NCBI GenBank assembly: GCA_002751075.1
Contig: NAOQ01000117.1
Coordinates: 70,377 to 115,865, forward strand
Reading direction: 5' to 3'
Origin: Ichthyophonus hoferi
Lineage: Eukaryota; Opisthokonta; Ichthyosporea; Ichthyophonida; Ichthyophonidae
Length of the DNA: 45,489 nucleotides
The notes below the pieces were generated by a model. That model was not told where the DNA came from, did no database searches, and was given only the letters and a program-made list of their open reading frames with translations. Shown one piece after another: positions 34,954 through 45,489 of the stretch. Positions within the stretch are counted from its first letter, which is position 1. Every line of letters begins with the position of its first letter. The translations under genes were made by a program, and so were the position numbers.

Positions 34954-35182
34954 ATGTCAGGATCCGTCCCTCGTGTAGAGAAGAAGACGCAGTGTGTGCG
35001 ATTTTCCAGAATTCGGAGGGTGACAATCTATCACCAGAGGCCCAGGACGTAAACATGGACTCGGATTCTCAAATGAGTGGAGAAAGAAACGTTCAACTCT
35101 GGATCAAGAAGGAGATTCCGAATATGAACGTCCAGATCATTACAACAACCCTATTCCCTCAGTATGCTATATTGATATGAAT
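34954..35182 (+). other. GC-richer coding-like patch, frame unclear
   Basis: This patch is richer in G and C than its flanks and is open in three overlapping stretches. Frame 1 from the ATG at 34954 reads MSGSVPRVEKKTQCVRF. A second frame contains FQNSEGDNLSPEAQDVNMDS. A third (35024-35179) contains RKKRSTLDQEGDSEYERPDH and NNPIPSVCYIDMN before its stop. The acidic, charged character suggests a real but interrupted reading frame or an exon remnant. Not recognised. Confidence 0.3.
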
Positions 35183-36190
35183 TGACTATGAAAGCTTATA
35201 CACTAAGGGGACACTTGATTGTGTCACCGCTCAAAGCTGCCTGATGTATTAAAATGATCACTCCAATATTCTTAATTTTAACTTTTATTATTCTAGCCCA
35301 TCAAAAATACATAGATCAAATGTATCCCTAAATCAGTAATAACATTATGGAAAGCATCAAATATTGTAATTTTATTCAAAGCTAAATCCTACTATAACCA
35401 TTACTATCCCATGTAGGCTTCCTTTATCTTCTTTGATTTCTTTCCACATTCCATTTCTTTTCCTCACCTATCACTTATCTATAAAATATATATATGTACT
35501 AGTACAATACTATGATTTTCATAACTTCAATAAATTTGCTATTGTGTGGTAAACAATATATTTGTTTATAAGATTAGGACAATAAATTAACTTAATGACT
35601 TATAATAAGTTGAAATAATAGATTTGATAATTTATAGTTAATTGAATGATTTAATTTATTACTTTGGACATAATTGAATTAATTGTTTTAATAATTTATA
35701 GTTGATTGCTTGATTGTATTTAATACATCATAAGCAATTAAATGATGGATTTTAATGCCTCATACATAACTGGAGTAATTGGTTTAATGAATTCATAATT
35801 GATTGTACGATTAATAATTAATGATTAATTAATAACTTCATCTACTAAGACCGTGTAAGTTAAATTTACAAATTCGAATTTAAAATATAATAGGGGATAA
35901 TTTGATTGGCTTTCACAAGGTAGTGATATAACAACATAAATATGTCATGATATCATTATTAATTACAATATTATATTGTTAATACCACCAATAGACATGC
36001 AATTAAATTATTTAAAATATAATTGAAGACAATAAACGAATAATCTATTGGCCATTAAATACTATTGTTGCCTATAACAATCGTATCGAACATTGCACTC
36101 TGATCTCCATCTTCCTACCGTGGTGTTTTGACTTCCATAAGCTAATTCTAGTTAGTGGCTAGTATTATTATTTTTATTATTTTTCGTTTA
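35183..36190. other. AT-rich intergenic stretch upstream of LSM4
   Basis: Very AT-rich with many TTAATTAA-like palindromic words. Inverted CCAAT boxes at about 35904 and 36047 could belong to the LSM4 promoter. No gene seen. Confidence 0.45.
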
Positions 36191-36228
36191 TATTATAGTA
36201 ACAGGCCCTTACAAAGGGCAAACGAAGA

Positions 36229-39200
36229 ATGGTAAGCTTTTTTTTATGTGCCCAAGAAAGTATGTGTGTATGAATTAATGGCAGAGAAAGGATTAATATA
36301 ACGGTACACTTAATTTTGAGTGGTGTATATTGTTTCTTATTATTTTTACAAAATCATTTATAACCTTGCACACGTAGGCACCCTTGTGTTAGTGTTTATC
36401 TCTTTCGCAATTTTTAATTATACTTTATTTTCTGCATCTGTATACTATCCATTTTGTTTTTATTTGCCATCATATAGACAGTTCGTCTTTTCTTTTTTAC
36501 TTCTTGGCCGTTTTATATATATAGAGAGAGTAACTGCTTGTATTTTTTATATATAACCCAGAGCGGACATTGTTTAGAGCCATTTTTGTTGTTGCTATTT
36601 CTTCCTTCCCTATTTTTTTCGAACTCCTCTCTAGCCCGCTCTTTTCGTTTTACTTTTTCTTAAAAAAGGGCCTGACTCCTATGTATAGCCTATATTCCCT
36701 CTCCCATTCCAATCATCTGCTCTCCCACAACTCACACAAAATTACCTGTGGCTTATTTTTTTTTGAGGCCTTTGTTGTTTAAGACCACATGGATATTGGT
36801 ATTTAAATTCTTTTCCTCTCTCTCTCTCCAACACTTTCATACTTATTTTCCTCACTGTTCTTTCTGTAGTACATATTATTCTAGTGCTTTTTTCCAAAGA
36901 CTTACTATACTAACACGTTATGTATTCTCTACCCTATTGCTTACTTTCCTTTCACTAGCTGCCACTATCACTATTGAGGACAGCACAGAACCACCCTATG
37001 GTATGTCTTTCCCTTCCCCGCTTACCTACTTACTTTCTATACCATGATTATTTGAAATTCATATAACTTGTTAGTGTTATAGTGCATTTTTTCTCTTGTT
37101 TTAGTCTTTAACATCAATTACCCACTCTTGGTTTATCTCTATTTCTTTCTGCTCTTCCTTGTGATTATTTCTACCTATTGGCCCTCCTTAACCTAATTAT
37201 AATAAACCTTTATTTATTTATTTTACTGGTAGGATGTGCTTATTCTTTCTTTCTACTTATATATATTGCCTTGTTTAAGGTACCTATCTGTATATGATCA
37301 AGCTAATCCATATAAGATAATTGAATCAAAATGCTGATTGGTCGCTAGTACAGTTGGTGGAGTTAAAGAGTGGAGAGACATACAACGGACATCTAGTTTC
37401 GTGTGATAATTGGATGAATATCAGCCTTAGAGAAGTCATCTGTACATCAAAGGTATTGGTTGATCTCTCGGTTTAATTATTATTATTATTATTATCTCTC
37501 ACTCTTCTTTTGATATTCACGGACTATTTTACCTTTGTAGATGTTACTGTGTGTGAAAGGAGAGAAGAGTTGCTTGTTAAGAGTATACATGTATAATATA
37601 TATATGTGTGTGTGTGTGGGTGGGCAAGTTGTGTTTATTTTTTTTGTTTATATTCCTTCTATGTATCCTATATTTATCATTTTCTCTTTATGCACTACAT
37701 CCACAAACTCGTATGTGTCATCAATTACTGCCACATATTCAATGACGAAGGATAGATTATAATATACAACTGGAAATATATATACTGTATTGCTATGTCT
37801 TTAGTCTATTCATATCCTATATATCCTACATATCCGACGAGGCAGTATCAGATATATGACATATTATTTGTGCCCACATATATCTTAGCACTACATTACT
37901 TATTTTTACATATACATATGCGTACACTATCCTCTAAAAATCACGCCTAGCCTGTCTTTCTGTTACACTCATTGATCTATTCTTTCTCCTTTATTGATTT
38001 CATTCCTTGCCCTTCTTTCATTCATTTCTTCACTACATACCAGTTATAGTTTGCCCCGCCCTACTCTATTATAATTATCCCCCCATCTTTTTCCAATCGC
38101 CTTTTCTCTGTATTTTTCTCTCTAGCGTTCCCTTATATGTTTGGTCATTTTTTTAATATTTGTTAAAGCCTTTTCTAACTGATTAACCACCCTAACTCAG
38201 GATGGTGACCGATTCTGGAAGATTCCTGAATGCTATGTGAGAGGAAATACTATTAAATACCTTCGTATACCCGACGAGGTAACAATCCACTTCCCCAAGT
38301 CCTTTCAATCCTTATACATGTTGACCTTTCCCTCTTTTCCTTTCCTGTATTTTTTTTTTTTTTGTTGTTGTTATTTCTCTGGTTCTCTTATTTACTCGTT
38401 GTCTTTTGCTTTCTCCTTTTTCGTCTGCTCACTTCTAGCTCTTTACCCCTCTATTTCCCCTCTTTACTTGCCCTTCCTCCTCTCTTTCTTTATCCCATTC
38501 ATGTCATTATTGGAAGAGGCCTAAATTATCATTACTGCTATTAGGCATCCTTTCATGTACACTTCAGTAACTTCGACGTTATCTCCATGCAACTAACAGC
38601 TTCTGTTGTACATTCAGGTCTTGGACAAGGTTAAAGAAGAACAGTTTGTAGCTGTTGCAGGTAGAGGTAGGGGTCGGGGTGGTGAATCAAGAGGTGGACG
38701 TGGTGGTTCCAGTGGAAGGGGTGGCTCTACTAGAGGCCGTGGTAAGATTCTATTGCCGCTTGAATTTCTTACAGTTCCTATTTATATGTTTTGAGTTATT
38801 ATCAATTATTTGATGTTCGTATATTTGTGTGCAGCAGGAAATAATGTGTGTAGCTGGAGGTGTTGGAAGAGAAAGGGTGATGGATAATCACTGTATAACA
38901 GTTGATGTACTTTCATTCCGCCTCGTCTATTACTGTGTAAATATATACAGGCACTTGTGTAAGTACTTGTATTTGGTTTAAATATGTGCAAGAATTGAAT
39001 AGTATGTCTGCTTCTAGGAAAAAAAATCCACACAGGGGCACTTCGTATTACCATTAGACACAAATATTTGACAACCAAAGGAGTGGTCTCAGTAGGGTGT
39101 AGTAGTGACACTTAACTACAGTACACTTCCATGCATTCCAGAGACCATTCCAGAGACTTCTCTTTATTATACTGCAGAGTGCTGACAACTGTTTTGTTCT

Positions 39201-39309
39201 TTGTTAAATAGGTGGTGGAATGTTTTCGGGTGGAAGAGGTGGAGGACCTGGTGGGGAAAGAGGAAGGGGCGGAAGAGGTGGTGGAAGAGGTGGTGCAAGG
39301 AACCAGTAA
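36229..39309 (+). CDS. LSM4: U6 snRNA-associated Sm-like protein LSm4
   Basis: Subunit of the LSm1-7 ring (cytoplasmic mRNA decay, P-bodies) and the LSm2-8 ring (nuclear, binds the U6 snRNA 3' end). Exons: 36229-36231 (ATG only), 36959-37000, 37354-37452, 38201-38278, 38618-38741, 39212-39309; all phases agree, giving 147 aa. The N-terminus [14 protein letters not shown] is near-identical to human LSM4. Sm motif 1 is [25 protein letters not shown] (residues 16-40); Sm motif 2 is [17 protein letters not shown] (about 58-74). Residues about 88-145 are an RG/RGG-rich tail ([17 protein letters not shown]), as in other LSm4 proteins, where it is an arginine methylation target. All family residues look intact. 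The ATG exon is followed at once by the donor GTAAGC. Confidence 0.95.
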
Positions 39310-41975
39310 TATGAAGGGATGGCGTTATGGAGCTGATTTGTTGATGAAGCTGTGGTTTGTCTGCAGAGAGAGGGGCCTGAATTCAAATGCCACTCGAATA
39401 TGCCTTCAGGAGCCATTTTTATGACTACTGCCTTTTATAATATTTTGACTGTCCCCTAGCAAATATAAATATAGACATATATTTAAATATAATTTCCAGA
39501 AGTTTTGCTCAGAAACTGGAAAAAAATGAACAGGCGATCAATGCTCTACACGTGTAACCCTCCTCTTCGGAATCTACCTAAGGCATTATCAATAATACCC
39601 TCTCCTAACCACAAATAAGCCTTGGCTATCACATAAATCAACAGTACATACGCTCACTATGCTTATTATGATAAAGAAAGAATAGAATCAACATAGTTAC
39701 ACCCTAAGGGAAAAAAATAACTGTAGTAGAGATAGGTGGGATAATATTATTGTTAGCGATGAGAACAATATGGAATTATATGTGTGTTGTGTGCACTGTT
39801 TGGTGCAAGAAAAGGGTAGAAAAAACACGGACTATTTGTAGATTTAATATTAGAAAAAAATGTGAATATTTGATAAGACTGCATAAGGTATTTGGTTGAG
39901 CAAGCAAGCAAAAAAAATAGATTAGTATTGAACGGGAAAGTGTATATTGAGTCCTTATTATTTGATAGCACTGGAGGAGGTTGGGAAATGCAGTTACTGT
40001 TTAAATAGTTTATCTACATGCAAAGAAATAATGCTACTTTCCATGTCTCACAATACTGACCAAAAACCGCAATACTTTTGGGGTCACACTTCCTACGATG
40101 GATTATAAAAATCAATCTGTTAATTATTATTCTAGAATTTAACTAATTTTTGCATTTTAAAATGTCAATTTGTACTTAGCATGTGGAGTTGTTTGACCAA
40201 ATTCTTAAAATTATGGATTTTGGCTGTGCTTTGCACTATTAACTACTCATAAGTAAAAGAAGCTAGTTTCTTACTTAAAGCGGGAAACATGGCTTGAAAT
40301 CATTGAATCTAACTACCTGTTTACAGTCATTATAGATGCACAATAGGCTTTTTATCTAGCTTTTTATTTTGGGAAGGCCCTTACTCAAATAGCTAATTTT
40401 ATTGGAACTCTAAACCTGTCAATAACAATCTATTAGATACGTATTATGTGGGTGTTGTTTGTCACAGGAAAACTTGAATAAGTACTCGTCTGATTTTCTT
40501 CCAAAAAAATATTTTGGTCTTTTAATAGATTGATCTCCCTTCCTAGTTTCTTCATTTTTTAGCTAAATAATATTATTCGTAAGCATTCTCTTTGGTGCTT
40601 ATGGCTGGTAGATACATCTATCTGATTCTGGAAAACATCCTCAAGAGAGAGAAAATAAATGAAAGCAAAACAAGTTTGCATAAAGGTAGTGCTAGTACGA
40701 ACTTTGTTGTCATAAATAGCTATTAAGGAGTCGTATGTTTAGGAATATTGGGGTTGTAAATTCACATCTGGGAAGTTAATGGTCCTGGTAATGTAATACT
40801 GGTTCCGACTTGTCTGTACTAGTTTGACTAATTTAGAGGTATGGTATAGAGATCACGGCCCTGTTAATTCAGTAACAAGTTGATCGCTTAAGTAATTAGT
40901 TTTAGAACAATATTTCAGAAGTTTTCGAAATCACACGGAGGCTGGCTTTTCAATCTAACATAGATCAGGTTTATGGCTATGGGAATGCTTCAGACCAAAG
41001 TAATGGATTTGAATCGAGGAATGGCTAAATGTAAAATATCATAATTGGTTCTAAGTATGTGCTACAATGTTTATAGAGCACTTATTCACTTGTTAGAGTT
41101 GAGGTTTAAGAATAAGGGGAAAATGTAAGCATAATTACAAAGAGACAAAGCTTGAAACATTGCCTAATGTTCCACTATTCTAACCTATATATTCAAACCC
41201 TAGACAAACAGTCCGGACCAGATCTGAGTAGTTCATTACTATAATAAAGTATTTTATTGTTAAGACAATTAAAGCAATTCTCCGTACGTCAGAAAAAGCT
41301 TAATTAGGCGGAGAACGAAAAGATCTAGTGCTTTCCTATTACGAAAATGCATGCACCCTAGGTCTTTGTAAGAAAACTAAAGTAATACTGACATTGAACT
41401 CCGGTGATGAAGCTGAACTAGTTCAGAGTCATCTTGTAGCCAAATTTAACGGGCTATAAGTTACATAATACAAAAAACCGTAAACTTTTAAAAGGAAACT
41501 ATTAATAAGTTCAGCTTCTATCCGTTGGCTATTTAAATTAAAAAAAAAAGTTGATGTTCAATCTCCCTCTGACTTGAAAGAAGGTTTCAGACAAGACTCG
41601 TACTTCAACAGTGTGATATAATATATCGTTACACTAATAGAATAAGTTTTTTTTCAAGTGAATACTATAATAGTCAGCTAGTTAAGTAATTTGAATCACA
41701 ATCCCCACTTATATAGATGAAATCCAGGCACTGTTGCAGGTCAACCATCTCACATATCATTATATTAATAGTGTTACATTTTCTTGTGAAAATTATAATT
41801 CACTTAGGAGGTAGATATTAGCCATAACCAATGTTTTGGATGTAATGTATTTATAAATATGTTAATTTCCATGAATCAATGTAAATGCGCTTATAGTGTA
41901 TTTTGCTTCAATGTTACAATATATTACATTATTTAAGTAATATTTGTAAAATGTGCATAAAACAAGCCTGTTATT
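39310..41975. other. LSM4 3' flank and intergenic sequence
   Basis: 2.7 kb of AT-rich DNA. The first part should be LSM4 3' UTR (AATATAAATATA near 39461 could serve as a weak poly(A) signal). I see no domain-bearing frame, tRNA or clear repeat in the rest. Confidence 0.45.
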
Positions 41976-42329
41976 ACTGGACTTCCCGAAAACAAATCGA
42001 CAAATCACAAAAATAAATAGAAAGATCTTGGAAGTAAATGAACATTTTGAGCATAAAAATAAATGAAAAACGAAATAGAATAATAAATATGAAATTGAAA
42101 GAAGTTTATATTTTTATTATTTTCACTAGAGGAATCGTATTTTTCACTTCATTTCTTACATTTTTTTTGAAGAAAATTTTTTCTTCGAGAAAAAAGAAGA
42201 AATAGATGGGAAATCCTTTATTTGTGTAATGTTACAGAATGTTATAACTGAACTTGAGTTAAAATCATCAAGGTCCTTTGGATGTAATTTCTCATTGTTT
42301 CCCTTCTATTAACAACTAGCCTTTAGGCA

Positions 42330-43100
42330 TGAATTTAACTTTTCAATAACACGAATACGTTTTCAATCGGGTTCAGCTCCGGTTAGTATGCTGGCAAATA
42401 CAGTAGGGTGTTGGAATTGGCCATCAAAAGATCTCGAATTTCATAATAATGATGAAACCTCATATTGTACATCACTAGGACTGTGTTCGGATGTAAGCAA
42501 TTGTTCTCGATCACCTCATGTAAGAATGCTAGAAAGTGTCCTGCATTAAATGCACCATCAATCACTTTATTATAAATGAGGCTAGGGTGAGATAAGACTA
42601 CACATGGATATATTCTGTCCCCTTGATAGATTAACGAATGTTACGGCATCTTCATTTAGCATCACGCACTCCTAATGTGAGATGCAAGTAGATTTAATCC
42701 ACATTCATCTAGGAACTCAGCTGTCTTGTCCCTCTTTCCCATTATCGTTGCAGCATAGTCGGCAACTACTTACTTGCAAATACGATTCTGTTAGAATCAC
42801 AATTAGTTTTTTTTCAACCTCTTTCTAACCAAACCACTCGACATCACCACCCTATTCAGACTAGAACAGCTGGTCTGTTTTTCCTCATTGATAAGAATTT
42901 TTCTCAATCCAAGCTGTGTAAGAATCATCCCTGGTAATCACTTCATGCTTCAATTGAGGTCTTCTCCACTTTTCCACTGCCTTCCTTTATGATAAATGAC
43001 TCAAAATTGCATTTTCCGTAATTTGTTTTCACATATTTCTTCAGTTCATAGATTTGAAACCCGCTTATATCGGTTATGACGGATAGGGCCTTCATTAGCT
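42330..43100 (-). pseudogene. Transposase pseudogene (DDE, IS630/Tc1/mariner type)
   Basis: Reading on minus, N-terminal helix-turn-helix-like sequence (ISGFQIYELKKYVKTNYG) lies near 43075-43010, the first catalytic Asp near 42708, the mutated second site near 42465, and the C-terminal YLPAY/PELNPIE block near 42400-42350. Several in-frame stops and frame changes are present. The order and the LPxYSPxLNPIE block are diagnostic for this superfamily. Confidence 0.7.
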
Positions 43101-43271
43101 ATTGCGTCTCTATGACCTTTCACAAATTTTATTAGCCAGTAATAATACTTTTATGATTGATCCCATTTAGGCTATTAATTGGAACAAACGATAATTAATA
43201 AAATTTACTGTTCTCAGTAGGTAGTCAATCTTTACTGTTCAATTTGTGTGCTTTATGTTTTATTTCATATT

Positions 43272-43560
43272 ATGTCTATAGTTATTGAAGAAGTTAAAGT
43301 AGATAATCGAGATACTTGACCAGAAGGCTAACTAGTTGAAGGTGGTGTTGATTCGTCTGATAATATATAACTATACACGTAGCCACAATTACGTAGATTA
43401 CAGTTATTACATATGCAATACACCGCCAAGTAAGAAGCTAAAAGCTTCTATATCTATTGATCAACAGCCGGAGATTCAAGAGCAATTAACTAGAGCTTTA
43501 GCCTGCCCTTCACCTGACGAAGACTACCTTATAGAAGTCAGTACAACAGATATTAGTCTT
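43272..43560 (+). other. Possible second open segment inside the transposon
   Basis: Antisense to the transposase and between it and the right terminal repeats. ATG at 43272 starts MSIVIEEVKVDNRDT, and a longer open stretch (43336-43665) contains TPPSKKLKASISIDQQPEIQ, then EQLTRALACPSPDEDYLIEV. The composition is charged and protein-like up to about 43560, where terminal repeats begin. It could be an accessory transposon gene, captured host sequence or chance. Not recognised. Confidence 0.3.
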
Positions 43561-43718
43561 ATTTCCAATATTATTTTTATATTCAAATTGCTCATTTACT
43601 TTCAGGATTTTTTCATTTATTTTTGGGATCTTTCTATTTATTTTCAAGAGTTGTCCGATTTTTGAAATTTGTCCATCTATTTGGGGATTTGTCGATTTAT
43701 TTTCGGGATCCCTAAGTT

Positions 43719-45255
43719 AATAGTTGCATATACTTTTTTGGATAGAATTGAAGATATGCGATTGGTTGGTTAAACGATTTTTAATGATCATCTCCTCTTC
43801 CTCAAAATTAATCAGTGTTACAAAACCGTTTCTTACAATTAGCAATTTATGACATAACTTCGAATACTCGACATTTTTTAAAATAAATAATTTATTATAG
43901 AAATGGGGATTAATCAAACTACTTTGTATGATTCTCAGTAAACTGGACAGAATATAATTCTAACTATTGGAAATAAATGGATACAATTATAAGATAAAGG
44001 TTACCTTTTTTACTATACAATAAAATATTTAGAGAATTGCAGCTGGGTGCGTTTTGAGACGTCACTGCTGATTATGTTACTCGCTGAGTCTTTTGGCCAT
44101 TTCCCTATACGAGTCCCCTTTTGGGTGGCCTCCTTTATTTTCTTATCGGGTTCCGAATATGAATACTTCTCCATATGGTTACTTCTAAATATATTAATTT
44201 GATTTGGCTGTTTAATTGTGATGGAAGTCATGATGTTGATCTAACATAAATTTATCTTAGTAATAATATTCTTTTTATGTTGACATATACAGTTATTATA
44301 TATTTAAATAGGAAAGAATGTATTAATACTAGAACAGAACTCGTAGTTTTGTTTAAGTTTCTAAGATAACCGAAGCTAGTGTCTTGCACTTGGTTTTATA
44401 CTGGATTGTTTATTATTTCAAGGCGAGATTAATTAGCTAATTCCAATTAGAATCGATGACATGCTAAAGTTTAGCTCTTTGTTATTGCGCCAATAACATA
44501 GTCAATGGCGCGAGCTTACATAACTTGTAGAAACAAAAGGTTGTGCGCTTCAGGGATTAGACACGCAGTCAAAAAATTTAATTATAATTTTTGAATAATA
44601 TTATTGTAAACAATGTTCAAATATGCAATTAATATTATAATTTATTAACCAGGTAAGTAATACTTACTTCCTGTTTTAACTCTGGTACAATATACTCTTT
44701 TTGACAACCAATCCAATTGAAAGTGAGGAACTTAGATTATTGGTTAACTAGGTTTAGTCCGGTTGGAGCTATAAAAATCGTGGGTCAAATGACTTGGTTT
44801 GACTTGTGGAACACCGTACAAAGTTTCTGTCCTACAATTAAGATTTTAGTACTGATTGACGGGAAATCCACGAGATGTACATATTCAGAAAAGAATGATA
44901 TGTTGAATGACAGATGGGAAAATGCTTTTCCTTCAACAATTCCCTTAATAAATTATGTTATAAAAACGGTGAATGTCAAAGAAACGTACCACATCTCATA
45001 TTACATTCGTAATATTATATTCAAATATATTATCAACCAAATTTATTTTATGAATGCCATTATGACGGATATATTGAATTATAACACAGCTTGATGTATT
45101 TAGTTGATGATTTATATATGCTAATCCTGTAACAAAAGATTGAATTTAATGCATAGTATTAAACTTATGTTGATATTTATTACAGTTTTATAGTTTTAAT
45201 AAATTAGTAATTATCTTTTCCTTGGTCTTATTTATATTACGAGAAAAGAAATTGT
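43719..45255. other. Intergenic with unassigned open stretches
   Basis: The open stretch at 44717-45094 (plus) lacks an ATG at its start but has a non-repetitive composition, for example IVGQMTWFDLWNTVQSFCPT and KILVLIDGKS; I do not recognise it. Minus-strand stretches at 43717-43917 and 44013-44231 are Lys/Asn/Ile-rich and look like chance. A 7-bp hairpin, GTTATTG-CGC-CAATAAC, lies near 44479-44495. Confidence 0.3.
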
Positions 45256-45489
45256 TGATGTACTGTTGGTGGCCTGTTGATAATTTTGCAATTTTTTTCT
45301 TGCAGCTGGCTGTTGGCTTAGATTGTTGATTGAAAAAGAGTTAATCTTAACTAATTGTAGAAGAGGTTAGTAACTCATTACTAAGCATGTTCAATAACGT
45401 CTTATCTTAACTCTTAGGTTGCAGCCTATCCCACACTGACAAGACTCATTACATACTTTGACACTCCCCCTTAACTGAACTACCCAGTG
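45256..45489 (-). mobile_element. Possible Ty1/copia LTR end, reverse orientation
   Basis: On minus, TTAAGGGGGAG (polypurine tract-like, 45464-45474) is followed directly by TGTCAAAG, the arrangement seen where a copia-type element meets its 3' LTR. The LTR would run leftward from 45463 and perhaps end near 45256 with ACATCAACA. The rest of the element would lie beyond the right edge of the window. Old and incomplete; family assignment rests on the tract and the TG start only. Confidence 0.3.

Larger units (their letters stand above)
41976..43718 (-). mobile_element. Dead IS630/Tc1/mariner-type DNA transposon
   Basis: Ends are inverted: CCCGAAAACAAATCGACAAA at about 41986 and its near-complement ending at 43707; TA lies just outside each, as expected for TA target duplication, so limits are good to about 15 bases. 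Each end consists of degenerate repeats of about 21 bases (core AAATAAATNGA). The minus-strand transposase remnant (about 43100-42330) has FLDECGLNLL (first catalytic Asp), an internal 60-codon open stretch (42565-42383) with VIDGAFNAGHFLAFL, and then YLPAY and PELNPIENVF. The second catalytic Asp, normally 'VMDN..FH', is Tyr here (VMYNMRFHH), and several stops interrupt the frame, so it cannot be active. Confidence 0.75.

Noticed and set aside
39204-39416. Minus-strand proline-rich open stretch
   Set aside because: Complement of the Gly/Arg-rich tail of LSM4 exon 6.
1-45489. CRISPR arrays, prokaryotic operons or toxin-antitoxin pairs
   Set aside because: No regularly spaced repeats or clustered intronless genes; the window is eukaryotic.

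Overview
The window looks like nuclear DNA from an AT-rich invertebrate genome. Genes are split into many short exons by GT-AG introns, and spliceosomal and animal-type genes sit next to transposon debris. An early-branching animal such as a demosponge would fit (compact genes, WDR44 present, a Cof-type HAD hydrolase retained), but species is inferred, not shown. One assembly gap (13255-13571) is flanked by an identical 179-bp duplication and looks like two unmerged contig ends.

Four genes could be rebuilt exon by exon with consistent splice phases. MSRA (minus, 8728-6625, 4 exons, 219 aa) and WDR44 (plus, 9413-22859, about 21 exons, about 904 aa) diverge from a shared ~0.7-kb region holding four CCAAT boxes. 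A Cof-type HAD phosphatase follows (plus, 24609-29262, 7 exons, 274 aa), then LSM4 (plus, 36229-39309, 6 exons, 147 aa; the first coding exon is only the ATG). They have unrelated housekeeping roles (methionine repair, recycling-endosome traffic, small-molecule phosphate hydrolysis, RNA decay and splicing), and I see no functional cluster.

The left 6 kb holds broken Ty1/copia pol pieces, a foldback repeat with a second copy nested between those pieces, two tandem exon-like units of an unrecognised protein, a set of exon-like segments that may belong to an extracellular protein, and a foldback whose two arms both encode a THAP-like peptide. Between the HAD gene and LSM4 lie two head-to-head copia-type gag fossils and several unassigned exon-like open segments. 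The right 6 kb holds a dead IS630/Tc1/mariner-type transposon whose ends are built of ~21-bp repeats, a possible second open segment inside it, and at the edge a reverse-oriented copia-like LTR end. I found no tRNA, rRNA, CRISPR or prokaryotic operon, and no convincing new multi-gene system. The least explained pieces are the tandem units at 1.9-2.8 kb, the segments at 3.7-5.0 kb and the paired foldbacks.
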